From Kitasatospora humi (GTDB taxonomy: Bacteria; Actinomycetota; Actinomycetes; Streptomycetales; Streptomycetaceae), in contig NZ_JAJJPA010000030.1 in the NCBI RefSeq assembly GCF_020907985.1, forward strand, positions 17,570-81,569: a stretch of 64,000 nucleotides of DNA, written 5' to 3'. Positions 1-7,889 of this stretch are shown one piece after another. Made by a program: the position numbers and the translations under genes. Position 1 is the stretch's first letter, and every line of letters starts with the position of its first letter. Below the pieces are notes generated by a model. The model saw only the letters and a list, made by a program, of their open reading frames with translations, did no database searches and was not told where the DNA came from.

Positions 1-354
1 CTGGTCGGCCGGCAGCAGCTGACCGACCGGCTGCGGGCGGAGTTCGGACGCACCGTCACCCTCGGCCCGGCGCCGGCCGGCGCGGCCGACCCCAAGGTGG
101 CCGGCACCGTGCTGGCGCTCACCCCCGACCCGGCGGCGAACACCGACACCGGCACCGACGCCCGGCGGCAGAGCGGCTGGGCGGTGGCCCAGTGGGCGGT
201 GGCGAACGCCGAGGAGGTCGGCATCGGCACGGTCCGCTACGACGGCAAGGTCTGGCGGGTGGACTCCTCGGCCGCCGGCTGGCAGACCCAGGCGAACGGG
301 GCCGGCGCCGACCAGGTGCTGATCACCCTGGGCATGCCCAACGCCAAGAAGTGA
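1..354 (+). CDS. C-terminal fragment of unknown protein (5' end outside window)
   Basis: Frame 1 is open from the first base to a TGA at 352-354, giving 117 visible residues; the start lies upstream of the window. The visible part opens with a basic stretch (LTDRLRAEFGRT), passes through an Ala/Asp/Thr-rich segment and ends in a compact region with GWAVAQWAVANAEEVGI, VRYDGKVWRVDSS and DQVLITL. This could be the C-terminal domain of a cell-surface or secreted protein, but I see no catalytic motif or membrane span. Codon usage is typical of the window, so it is real coding sequence. Two inverted repeats follow within 85 nt of the stop. Confidence 0.7.
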   Translation: MVGRQQLTDRLRAEFGRTVTLGPAPAGAADPKVAGTVLALTPDPAANTDTGTDARRQSGWAVAQWAVANAEEVGIGTVRYDGKVWRVDSSAAGWQTQANGAGADQVLITLGMPNAKK

Positions 355-370
355 CCCCGCGACGTCCCGT

Positions 371-389
371 GGTTGACGGGCCGTCAACC
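371..389. repeat. 9-bp perfect inverted repeat with 1-nt centre
   Basis: Arms GGTTGACGG (371-379) and CCGTCAACC (381-389) flank a single G. It lies 16 nt after the stop of the upstream gene and about 140 nt before the secreted-protein start at 529. The very short spacer suits a protein-binding palindrome better than an RNA hairpin. Confidence 0.5.
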
Positions 390-400
390 GATCACGCCAA

Positions 401-435
401 GGGTTCACCCGGATGCCCCTCCGGCGGGTGAACCC
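401..435. terminator. 10-bp perfect inverted repeat, possible terminator or leader hairpin
   Basis: GGGTTCACCC (401-410) pairs perfectly with GGGTGAACCC (426-435) across a 15-nt loop. It sits between the end of the upstream gene (354) and the next gene (529). There is no T-tract, so it could terminate the upstream transcript or act as an operator or leader structure for the downstream gene. Confidence 0.45.
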
Positions 436-528
436 TGGCGTGCCCGGCGAAACCTTCTCGCTCCTGGCGCGGTAACCACGGCGTCCGCCCCGGCGGACTG
501 TCGTCCCGTCACTTCGTTTAGGAGCACC

Positions 529-1533
529 ATGTCCCTCCCCCTCTCCCGCCGGATCGCGCGGGCCGCGCTGCTGGTCGCCGCCGGGGCGACCCCGCTGGCT
601 GCCGCCGGGGCGGCGTCCGCGGCCGATCTGATGCCCAAGGGCACCGACCTCGGCGCCGGAATCAGCAAGCTGGACGGCGTCACCTCGTCCTCGACCATCA
701 AGGGGGAGGCCCACCAGGTCGGGCAGGCGCTCGGCAGGACCGGTTCGGTGCTGGCCGCCACCGCCCTCCCGGCGACGGCCGACATCGCCGGCATGGCGGC
801 CGCCCAGACCCTGCCCAGCACCGAGGACGCCGTCCGGACCCTGGCCGACCCCGGCTCGGCCCTCACCAGCGCCGCCACCAACGGCAGCGGGCCGCTGGCG
901 AACACCCTGGGCAAGGTGAGCCGGCTGACCCCGCTGGGCCACGTGCTGCCCGGCGCCGCGCCGCGCTCGATGCCGTTCGGCGTCGGCCAGCCGGCGGCGG
1001 CGGTGCCGCACGCCCCCGCGATGCCCAGCGTCACGGGCGTCGACAAGCTGGTGAACGGCGACAGCCTGAGCAACCCGCTCGGCGAAGCCGACCACCTGGC
1101 CCAGCAGGTCCCGGCCGCCAGCGGCCTGGCCGGCCAGCTGCCCACCCAGGACCGCGTGGTCAGCGCGCTGCCGAGCCCCGACCGGGTGACCGGCGTGCTG
1201 CCCACCGGCGACCTCTCCTCGGCGCCCGACGTCCAGCAGCTCACCCAGGCGGTGCCCAGCACCGCGAAGCTGGCCGACGTGGCGCCCGCCACCCACGGGC
1301 TCTCCGGCCAGCTGACCGCCGCCGACCAGCTGACCCACGCGCTGCCCGCCACCGACCTGGCGCACCCCGCCGAGGCCTTGGACGCCGCCCACCTGACCAC
1401 CCTGGAGGGCCAGGCCACCGGCGCCACCCACCGGCTGGGCAGCCTGCCCGACCTGAGCGGTGTGAGCCACCTGGCCACCTCGATCGGCGGCGGCGTGACC
1501 AACGCCCTGCACCACCTGCCGTCGGTCGGCTGA
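529..1533 (+). CDS. Secreted Ala/Leu/Pro-rich protein of unknown function
   Basis: 334 residues. I chose ATG 529 rather than the longer frame from 373 because a TAGGAG ribosome site lies 5-9 nt upstream and the protein then opens with a classical signal peptide: basic n-region (SRRIARAA), hydrophobic core, and cleavage after ASA near residue 32. The mature part has no cysteine cluster or enzyme motif. It is built from loosely repeated segments of the type LxxALPxxDRVxxxLP (about residues 180-290), suggesting an extended repetitive exported protein. It converges on dapC across a strong terminator. Similar streptomycete proteins are, from memory, sometimes labelled 'ATP-binding protein', but I see no nucleotide-binding loop. 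Confidence 0.75.
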   Translation: MSLPLSRRIARAALLVAAGATPLAAAGAASAADLMPKGTDLGAGISKLDGVTSSSTIKGEAHQVGQALGRTGSVLAATALPATADIAGMAAAQTLPSTEDAVRTLADPGSALTSAATNGSGPLANTLGKVSRLTPLGHVLPGAAPRSMPFGVGQPAAAVPHAPAMPSVTGVDKLVNGDSLSNPLGEADHLAQQVPAASGLAGQLPTQDRVVSALPSPDRVTGVLPTGDLSSAPDVQQLTQAVPSTAKLADVAPATHGLSGQLTAADQLTHALPATDLAHPAEALDAAHLTTLEGQATGATHRLGSLPDLSGVSHLATSIGGGVTNALHHLPSVG

Positions 1534-1553
1534 GACCGCCCGGCCATGACGGC

Positions 1554-1588
1554 GGCCCCGGCCGGAGGAGCTCCCTCCGGCCGGGGCC
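1554..1588. terminator. Bidirectional terminator, 15-bp perfect stem
   Basis: Perfect 15-bp inverted repeat 1554-1568 / 1574-1588 with a 5-nt loop (AGCTC). It lies between the secreted-protein gene (stop at 1533) and the convergent dapC gene (stop at 1610), so it can serve both transcripts. There is no long U-tract, which is usual in high-GC actinomycetes. Confidence 0.85.
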
Positions 1589-1609
1589 GTCCGATCGACG
1601 GGGTGGTCG

Positions 1610-2755
1610 TCAGCCCTTGAGCCGCGCCACCGCCGCCGCCACCCGCTCGTCGGTCGCGGTGAACGCCACCCGGACGAACTCCGCGCCCGCCGGACCGTAG
1701 AAGTCCCCGGGGGCCACCAGGATGCCGCGCTCCGCCAGGTACGCCACGGTGTCCCAGCAGGGCTCGTCCCGGGTCGCCCAGAGGTAGAGGCTGGCCTCGG
1801 AGTGCTCGATCCGGAAGCCGGCCGCCAGCAGCGCCTCGCGCAGCGCCGCCCGCCGGGCCGCGTACCGGGCGCGCTGCTCGGTGACGTGGGCGTCGTCGCC
1901 GAGTGCCGCGATGGTCGCGGCCTGCACCGGGGCCGGCACGATCATGCCGCCGTGCTTGCGGATCTCCAGCAGCTCGCGCACCACCACCGGATCGCCCGCC
2001 ACGAAGGAGGCGCGGTAGCCGGCCAGGTTGGACCGCTTGGAGAGCGAGTGCACCGCCAGCAGGCCCTCGTGCGAGCCGCCGCAGACGTCGGCGCGCAGCA
2101 CCGAGACCGGCTCGGCCTCCCAGCCCAGCTCCAGGTAGCACTCGTCGCTGACCAGCAGCGCGCCGTGGCGGCGCGCCCAGGCGACCGCCTCGCGCAGCTG
2201 GTCGGCCGTCAGCACCCGGCCGGTCGGGTTGCCGGGCGAGTTGAGCCAGAGCAGCCGGACCCGGGCCGGGTCCAGCTCGTCCAGGCTCCCGTAGGCCACC
2301 GGCTCGGCGCCGCAGAGCCGGGCGCCCACCTCGTAGGTGGGGTAGGCCAGCCGCGGGAAGGCGACCTGGTCTCCCGGGCCGAGGCCGAGCTGGCCGGGCA
2401 GCCAGGCCACCAGCTCCTTGGAGCCGACGGTCGGCAGCACCGCGGCCGGACCGATCTCGGCGCCGCAGCGCCGGTTCAGCCAGCCCGCGATCGCCTCGCG
2501 CAGCTCCAGCGGGCCCCAGACGGTGGGGTACCCGGGCGCGTCGCCGGCGTCGGCCAGGGCCTTCTGGATCAGCTCCGGCACCGGGTCGACCGGGGTGCCG
2601 ACGGAGAAGTCGCAGAGCCCGTCCGGGTGGGCCAGCGCAGTGGCCTTGTACGGCTCCAGCTTGTCCCAGGGGAAGGCCGGAAGCCGGTCGGATACGCGGC
2701 GCGCCGCCCCCGGGTGGCCCGGGAACGGCGCGCGCGGTGTGTCAGTGGTGCTCAC
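1610..2755 (-). CDS. dapC: Succinyldiaminopimelate aminotransferase (DapC-type), class I/II PLP enzyme
   Basis: 381 residues from a GTG at 2755. The fold-type I aminotransferase signature is clear: NSPGNPTG about mid-protein, SDECYLELGW before it reaches the PLP lysine in SLSKRSNLAGYRASF, and the C-terminal RVAFTATDE substrate-carboxylate arginine region. DapC converts N-succinyl-2-amino-6-ketopimelate to succinyl-DAP with glutamate as amino donor, in the lysine and peptidoglycan-DAP pathway. It lies 20 nt downstream of fdxA on the same strand, an arrangement I recall from other actinomycetes, which supports this assignment over a generic aminotransferase. No clear ribosome site precedes the GTG, so translation may be coupled to fdxA. 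Other aminotransferase specificities cannot be excluded from sequence alone. Confidence 0.85.
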   Translation of the reverse strand: MSTTDTPRAPFPGHPGAARRVSDRLPAFPWDKLEPYKATALAHPDGLCDFSVGTPVDPVPELIQKALADAGDAPGYPTVWGPLELREAIAGWLNRRCGAEIGPAAVLPTVGSKELVAWLPGQLGLGPGDQVAFPRLAYPTYEVGARLCGAEPVAYGSLDELDPARVRLLWLNSPGNPTGRVLTADQLREAVAWARRHGALLVSDECYLELGWEAEPVSVLRADVCGGSHEGLLAVHSLSKRSNLAGYRASFVAGDPVVVRELLEIRKHGGMIVPAPVQAATIAALGDDAHVTEQRARYAARRAALREALLAAGFRIEHSEASLYLWATRDEPCWDTVAYLAERGILVAPGDFYGPAGAEFVRVAFTATDERVAAAVARLKG

Positions 2756-2775
2756 TGGTCAGTTGCCACCGATCG

Positions 2776-3102
2776 TCAGTGCTCGGCGTTCTGCGGCGGC
2801 AGGGCCGCGATGAACGGGTGGTCCCGCTCGATCAGGCCCAGCTTCGAGGCGCCACCGGGCGAACCGAGCTCGTCGAAGAACTCGACGTTCGCCTTGTAGT
2901 AGTCCTTCCACTCCTCCGGAGTGTCGTCCTCGTAGAAGATCGCCTCGACCGGGCAGACCGGCTCACAGGCACCGCAGTCGACGCACTCATCCGGGTGGAT
3001 GTACAGAGAGCGGCTGCCCTCGTAGATGCAGTCAACCGGGCACTCTTCGATGCACGCCTTGTCCTTGACGTCGACACAAGGCTGCGCGATGACGTAGGTC
3101 AC
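2776..3102 (-). CDS. fdxA: 7Fe ferredoxin (3Fe-4S/4Fe-4S)
   Basis: 108 residues from GTG 3102 with a strong GAGGAGG ribosome site 9 nt upstream. Cluster ligands are visible: C9, C17 and C21-Pro form the C-x7-C-x3-CP motif of the seven-iron family, and C40, C43, C46, C50-Pro form CxxCxxCxxxCP. The acidic C-terminal tail (YYKANVEFFDELGSPGGA) is typical of actinobacterial FdxA. It acts as a small cytoplasmic electron carrier, probably for P450s and other redox enzymes. It is first in a two-gene minus-strand unit with dapC and divergent from the GNAT gene at 3230. Confidence 0.92.
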   Translation of the reverse strand: MTYVIAQPCVDVKDKACIEECPVDCIYEGSRSLYIHPDECVDCGACEPVCPVEAIFYEDDTPEEWKDYYKANVEFFDELGSPGGASKLGLIERDHPFIAALPPQNAEH

Positions 3103-3229
3103 GCTGTCGTTCCTCCTCGGATGGGCCGGTGCCCAAACTATCTGCTTGCGTGCGCCGGGTGAGCGCGGCGTCGTCGATGCCCGCCCCTAGTATCGCGGGT
3201 CAGAGCCAACAAATGCACCGGAGGTCCCT

Positions 3230-4270
3230 TTGAGCACCAGCCAGTTTCCGGACGGCGGGACGGCCGAGATCCGCATAGACCGCTCTGACGTGGGACGACG
3301 GGTCTCGGTGCGGCGGCTGGAAACCCCGGCGGACCCGGCGACCGGGCGACCTGTGTTCCGGGATGTGATCGGCGTGCTCACATCATGGAACGATCATGAG
3401 CTGACGGTGGTCGGCCGGGACTGCTCCGAGGCCCGGATCCCGGTGGACCGGCTGGTGGCCGGCAAGGTGGTGCCGCCACGCTTCGACAGGCGGGGGGCGG
3501 CCCGGCGCGGCGAGCAGCCGCAGGCCGGCCCGGCCGAGCTGCAGCGGCTGGCCGCCGGCAGCTGGCCCGCCGTCGAGCGGGAGCAGCTGGGCGACTGGAC
3601 GCTGCGCGCCGCCCAGGGCTTCACCAAGCGGGCCAACTCGGCCCAGCTGCTCGGTGATCCGGGCCTGCCCCGACCGGCCGCGCTGGAACGGGTGCGCGCC
3701 TGGTACACCGCCCGCGCGCTGCCCGCCTGGGTCGAGGTGACGGTGCCGGGCACCGACCCGGCGCTGGTCGCGGAGCTGGACGGGCTGGGCGAGCGCGTCA
3801 CCCCCACGCTGGTGCGGACCGCGCCGCTGGCCCCGCTGGCCCGCCCGGTGCCGGGTGCGGAGCTGGTGCGGCTGTCCCGCACCGCGGGCGACGACTGGCT
3901 GGCGGTCTACCACCGGTTCGAGGACGACGGCACCAGCGCCGAGGCCGCCCACCGGGTGCTGCACGGCGGCCCCTCGGTCTGGTTCGCCACCGTGCCCGAC
4001 CCGGACGGCGCTGAGCCGCTGGCCATCGGACGCTGCGTCATCGACGGTGCCTGGGCGCACTTCGGGGCCGTGGAGGTGCAGCCGCGGGCCCGGCGTCGGG
4101 GGCTGGCCCGCGCGGTCATGGCGGTGCTCGCCGCGCGGGCCGCCGAGGAGCGCGCCCGCGGCGCCCACCTGCAGGTCGAGGCGGACAACGAGGCCGCGAA
4201 CGCGCTCTATGACGATCTGGGCTTCAGGACCAGTCACACTTACCACTACGTGCGTCTTCCCCAGGCGTAG
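3230..4270 (+). CDS. GNAT-family N-acetyltransferase with N-terminal SH3-like domain
   Basis: 346 residues from a TTG at 3230; GGAGG at 3220-3224 is correctly spaced, and no ATG start fits. Residues about 10-85 form a small beta-rich domain (VGRRVSVRRLE, FRDVIGVLTSWNDHELTVVG) known at the N-terminus of some actinobacterial acetyltransferases. A linker (70-200) precedes the GNAT core, which carries the acetyl-CoA pyrophosphate loop RARRRGLARAVM and the C-terminal VEADNEAANALYDDLGF helix-strand. The substrate is unknown. The gene is divergent from fdxA with 127 nt between starts. Confidence 0.85.
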   Translation: MSTSQFPDGGTAEIRIDRSDVGRRVSVRRLETPADPATGRPVFRDVIGVLTSWNDHELTVVGRDCSEARIPVDRLVAGKVVPPRFDRRGAARRGEQPQAGPAELQRLAAGSWPAVEREQLGDWTLRAAQGFTKRANSAQLLGDPGLPRPAALERVRAWYTARALPAWVEVTVPGTDPALVAELDGLGERVTPTLVRTAPLAPLARPVPGAELVRLSRTAGDDWLAVYHRFEDDGTSAEAAHRVLHGGPSVWFATVPDPDGAEPLAIGRCVIDGAWAHFGAVEVQPRARRRGLARAVMAVLAARAAEERARGAHLQVEADNEAANALYDDLGFRTSHTYHYVRLPQA

Positions 4271-4327
4271 CAGTCGTCGTAGGTTCCCGCCGTAGCATCA
4301 CCGAAGCAGCACCGCCTGACGCATCCC

Positions 4328-5233
4328 GTGCCGCACACGAAAGCCAGCGCAGCCACCGTGACCGAGCAGAGCAGAGCCCGCTTCCGCACCGAGGCCAGGT
4401 CCGAGCAGCCCGATCCGGTGCTGCTCTGCCTGCTCGCCGCCGCCGAGCACACCCTGGCCGGCCCCGGCCGGCCCGAGGAGGAACCGGCGCCGACCCTGGC
4501 GGAACTGGAGGCCGCCTGCCGGGCGGCCCTGGAGCGGCACGCGGCCGCGGTGCGGCGCGCCGTGGCCGAGCGCCGTCCGACCTCCCCGGAGGAGACCGCG
4601 GCGCTGCTGGCCGCGGTGCTGGCCGGGCGCGAGCGGTTCCACGGCCGGCAGTCCGACTACAAGCGGCTGGAGTCCTCGCTGCTGCCCGAGGTGCTGCGGC
4701 GCCGCCGCGGGCTGCCGATCATGCTCTCGCTGGTCTGGTCGGCGGTCGCGGCCCGGGCCGGGCTGACGGTGCACGGGATCGCGCTGCCGGGGCACTTCAT
4801 CGTCGCGGTCGGGGCGCCGGAGCCCGGCGACGATTACGTCCTGGCCGATCCGTTCCACGGCGGCCGGCTGCTCTCCTCGCAGGACGCGGCGGCGATCGTG
4901 GTGGCGGCCGGGCACCCGTTCACGCCGGAGCTGCTCACCCCGGCCCAGCCGCTGGACATCACGCTGCGGGTGCTCGGCAACATCCGCGCCTGGGCCGCCG
5001 AACGGCCGGAGCACGCCAGGACCCAGCTGTGGGCCACCGAGCTGTCCCTGCTGCTCCCCCGACACCCGGCCCAACTACGGCTGGAGCGCGCGGAGTTGCT
5101 GGTGCGCACCGGCGACTTCCTGGGCGGGGCGGCCGAGATGGACGCCTACGCCCAGATCCTGGACGCCTTCGACCCGGACTCGGCCGCGCGGGTCCGGCAG
5201 GACGCCCGGGCCGCCCGCCACCGCCTCAACTGA
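4328..5233 (+). CDS. SirB1-type transglutaminase-like/TPR protein
   Basis: 301 residues from GTG 4328; GTG 4358 is an alternative and neither has a good ribosome site. The central block RRRRGLPIMLSLVWSAVAARAGLTVHGIALPGHFIV, followed by DPFHGGRLL, is characteristic of the SirB1 N-terminal (transglutaminase-like) domain. The C-terminal third (LWATELSLLLPRHPAQLR, LVRTGDFLGGAAEM) resembles TPR helices. The biochemical role of the family is not established. It starts 57 nt after the GNAT gene and may be co-transcribed. It converges with the response regulator at 5252, leaving only 18 nt between stops. Confidence 0.8.
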   Translation: MPHTKASAATVTEQSRARFRTEARSEQPDPVLLCLLAAAEHTLAGPGRPEEEPAPTLAELEAACRAALERHAAAVRRAVAERRPTSPEETAALLAAVLAGRERFHGRQSDYKRLESSLLPEVLRRRRGLPIMLSLVWSAVAARAGLTVHGIALPGHFIVAVGAPEPGDDYVLADPFHGGRLLSSQDAAAIVVAAGHPFTPELLTPAQPLDITLRVLGNIRAWAAERPEHARTQLWATELSLLLPRHPAQLRLERAELLVRTGDFLGGAAEMDAYAQILDAFDPDSAARVRQDARAARHRLN

Positions 5234-5251
5234 CCCGAGCACAAGGACCGT

Positions 5252-5869
5252 TCAGAGCCAGCCCTTGTCCTTGGCGACCCGCACCGCCTCGGCCCGGTTG
5301 CGGGCCCCGGTCTTCTGGATCACCATCGACAGGTAGTTGCGCACGGTGCCCTCCGACAGGTGGAGCCGGCGGGCGATCTCGGCGTTCACCGCGCCGTCGG
5401 CGGCCGCCGCCAGCACGTCCTGCTCGCGCCCGGTCAGCGGATTGGCGCCCTCGGCCAGCGCGGCGGCGGCCAGCGTCGGGTCGATCACCCGCTCGCCGCG
5501 CAGCACCCGGCGCACCGCCTCCGCCAGCTCGGCCGCCGGCGCGTCCTTTACCAGGAAGGCGTCGGCCCCGGACTCCATCGCGCGGCGCAGGTAGCCGGGC
5601 CGGCCGAAGGTGGTGGCGATCACCACCTTGGTCGCCGGGCTCTCCCGCTTGACCAGCGCGGCCGCCTCGATCCCGGTCATCCCGGGCATCTCGATGTCCA
5701 GCACCGCGACCTGCACCCGGTGCTCCAGCACCGCCGGCAGCACCTCGTCGCCCCGGGAGACCTGCGCGACCACCTCGATGTCGCCCTCCAGCGAGAGCAG
5801 CGCGGCCAGCGCCTCACGCACCATCGACTGGTCCTCGGCGAGCAGCACCCGCACCTGATCGTCACTCAT
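5252..5869 (-). CDS. NarL/DesR-type response regulator (REC + LuxR HTH)
   Basis: 205 residues. The receiver domain has AED acidic residues near position 11, phospho-acceptor D58 in AVLDIEMPGMTG, T86 in IATTFG and K109 in FLVKDAP. The LuxR-type helix-turn-helix spans about residues 140-205 (LTGREQDVLAAAADG, IARRLHLSEGTVRNYLSMV). The start is ATG 5869; the same frame continues upstream through the kinase gene, but that is shadow. It is the last gene of a four-gene minus-strand operon (ATPase, permease, kinase, regulator) and starts 11 nt after the kinase stop. It probably controls the transporter operon itself. Confidence 0.93.
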   Translation of the reverse strand: MSDDQVRVLLAEDQSMVREALAALLSLEGDIEVVAQVSRGDEVLPAVLEHRVQVAVLDIEMPGMTGIEAAALVKRESPATKVVIATTFGRPGYLRRAMESGADAFLVKDAPAAELAEAVRRVLRGERVIDPTLAAAALAEGANPLTGREQDVLAAAADGAVNAEIARRLHLSEGTVRNYLSMVIQKTGARNRAEAVRVAKDKGWL

Positions 5870-5880
5870 GTCGCCGCAGC

Positions 5881-7173
5881 TTAGGGCCTGCGCGCGGCGG
5901 TCAGCCCCAGCGGGACCAGGGCCCGGACCGTGAAGCCCCTGCCGTGCCGGCCGGTCGCCGTCTCCAGCCGGCCCCCGACCAGGGCGAGGCGCTCGTCCAG
6001 TCCGGTCAGCCCGTTTCCGGGGGCGGACTTGCCGGGACCGCGCCCGTTGTCGGCGACCTCCAGCACGGCGAACCTGGCGCCGTCGCCGTCCCAGGTCTCG
6101 TCCAGCGCCACGGTGCACAGGGTGGCGCCGGCCGCGTGCCGGACCACGTTGGTGACCGCCTCGCGCAGCGCCCAGGCGAGCGTCTCGGCTTCCGCGCCGC
6201 CCAGCCCCGGGTGCTCCTCGGTGAGCGTGGACGGCGCGTCCAGGGTGACGCCGGTGGTGGCCAGCGCGGTGCGGGCGGCGGCCAGCTCCACCGAGAGGCT
6301 GGGCTTGCGGTACCCGCTGACCGCGGAGCGCACGTCGGTCAGCGACTGGCGGGCCACCTGCTCGATGTCGGCCACCTGGGCCCGGGCCTGGTCGTCCTTG
6401 CCGGCGTCCATGAACCGGCCGGCCAGCTCGCTCTTCAGGGTGATCAGCGAGAGCGAGTGACCGAGCAGGTCGTGCATGTCCCGGGCCAGCCGCAGCCGCT
6501 CCTCGGCGGCCGCCAGATGGGCCGCCACCTCGCGGGCCTCGCGCAGCTCGCGCATGGTGGTCACCAGTCGCTGCAGGCCGGTCATCGCCGCCCCACTGAG
6601 GAAGGTCGGCAGCACCAGCGCACCGAGCTCGTCGGACTTGGTGTGCAGGATCAGCGCCGTGACCAGCAGCAGACCCGCGGTCGCGAGCACCCCGCCCAGG
6701 GCGAACCGGGGTGGCAGCACCGCGCCGGCCGCGACCGACAGGTAGGTGAACAGCCCCAGCCACTGCCCGCCGAGACCGAACGAGGTGGCGAACGCCAGCC
6801 CCAGCATCAGGGCCAGTACGGGATAGGTGCCGCGCCACCCGTCCCCACCCACCGAACGGAAGATCACCAGGCTGAGGTAGCCGCCGACGAACCCCGCCAG
6901 CGCCAGCGCACCGAGCAGCGTGCCGACCGTGCCGTGCCTGCCACCGGCCAGGTCCTCGATCGGATAGACCAGGTAGAACATCCACAGCAGCATCCAGCAG
7001 ATCTTCACCAGCAGCTGCCGGCGGGTGTCCACCGGGGCGCCGGGGATGTGCTGCCGGTCGCCGACGGCCGGCCGCGCGAGCAGCGCGGTCGGCCGGTCGG
7101 TCGGACGGCTCTCCCGGGTCGGTGACGACTGTGCCGAACCGTGGTCCAGGGAGGTGCGCGTCATGGTGCTCAT
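5881..7173 (-). CDS. DesK-type sensor histidine kinase
   Basis: 430 residues from ATG 7173. ATGs at 7176 and 7164 are alternatives; 7173 has GGCAGG 4 nt upstream and overlaps the permease stop. An N-terminal cytoplasmic stretch (1-50) is followed by five or six hydrophobic spans (about 50-210), a HisKA_3 dimerisation segment with the phospho-accepting His in RDMHDLLGHSLSLITL, and a C-terminal HATPase with EAVTNVVRHA (N box) and DNGRGPG (G1 box). It would sense a membrane-associated cue and phosphorylate the adjacent response regulator. Its coding region overlaps the upstream permease, indicating translational coupling. Confidence 0.92.
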   Translation of the reverse strand: MSTMTRTSLDHGSAQSSPTRESRPTDRPTALLARPAVGDRQHIPGAPVDTRRQLLVKICWMLLWMFYLVYPIEDLAGGRHGTVGTLLGALALAGFVGGYLSLVIFRSVGGDGWRGTYPVLALMLGLAFATSFGLGGQWLGLFTYLSVAAGAVLPPRFALGGVLATAGLLLVTALILHTKSDELGALVLPTFLSGAAMTGLQRLVTTMRELREAREVAAHLAAAEERLRLARDMHDLLGHSLSLITLKSELAGRFMDAGKDDQARAQVADIEQVARQSLTDVRSAVSGYRKPSLSVELAAARTALATTGVTLDAPSTLTEEHPGLGGAEAETLAWALREAVTNVVRHAAGATLCTVALDETWDGDGARFAVLEVADNGRGPGKSAPGNGLTGLDERLALVGGRLETATGRHGRGFTVRALVPLGLTAARRP

Positions 7174-7889
7174 CATGCCTGCCGGGTGTCCCGGCGGTAC
7201 AGGTAGGAGGCGGCGGCCACGAAGACCACCAGGAAGCCGGCCAGGCCCACCGCCGCGCCGGCGTCGAAGCCGTTGCCCGGGGTGGTGAAGGCGGCCAGCC
7301 GGTTGTACAGGTACACCGGGTCGAACTTGGCGATGTCCTTCATGCCGCCGCTGATCGGGTACCAGGTGCCGCCCAGCACCGACAGCACCATGTAGGTGAT
7401 CATCACGATCGGCTGGACGGCGTTGGGCTCGGCCGCGTAGCCGAGCGCCACGCCGAGCGCGGCGAAGACGAAGCTGCCCGCCCAGAGCACCCCGACCAGG
7501 CCCAGCCACTGGCCGGCCGGCAGCCGCACGCCCTCCGCCGCGCCGAGCCCGAACAGCACCAGGATGGACGGCAGCGTGGTGACCGCACTGGCGCAGATCT
7601 TGGCGGTGGCGTAGGCCCGCCCGGGCAGCGCGGTCAGCCGCAGCTGCCGGGTCCAGCCCGACTTCCGCTCCAGCGAGATCCGCTGCGCGCTGCCGGTGAG
7701 CACCGCGCCGACCGCGCCGAAGGTGGCCATCGAGACCATGAAGTAGGCCTTGACGCTGCCCCCGCCCGGTATCGAGTGGTTCACGTTGATGAAGAACATG
7801 TACAGGATCGCCGGGTAGAGCACGGTGAAGAACACGTACCGCTTGTTGCGCAGGGTGCGCAGGATCTCCAGCTTGATCAGGGTCTTCAT
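7173..7889 (-). CDS. ABC-2 type exporter permease
   Basis: 238 residues from ATG 7889. Six hydrophobic segments can be seen (for example RYVFFTVLYPAILYMFFI, FVFAALGVALGYAAE, MITYMVLSVLGGTWYPISG, VGLAGFLVVFVAAASYLY), the usual ABC-2 layout with short loops. It overlaps the upstream ATPase gene by 4 nt (ATGA) and the downstream kinase start, so the four genes form one tightly coupled operon. The paired ATPase is of the drug-resistance type, so export of an antimicrobial or lipid-like substrate is likely, but the substrate is not identifiable. Confidence 0.9.
   Translation of the reverse strand: MKTLIKLEILRTLRNKRYVFFTVLYPAILYMFFINVNHSIPGGGSVKAYFMVSMATFGAVGAVLTGSAQRISLERKSGWTRQLRLTALPGRAYATAKICASAVTTLPSILVLFGLGAAEGVRLPAGQWLGLVGVLWAGSFVFAALGVALGYAAEPNAVQPIVMITYMVLSVLGGTWYPISGGMKDIAKFDPVYLYNRLAAFTTPGNGFDAGAAVGLAGFLVVFVAAASYLYRRDTRQA

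Noticed and set aside
3383..4246. 287-codon antisense frame over the GNAT gene
   Set aside because: Gln/Gly/His/Arg-rich shadow of the sense gene with no start signal; typical of antisense frames in high-GC coding DNA.
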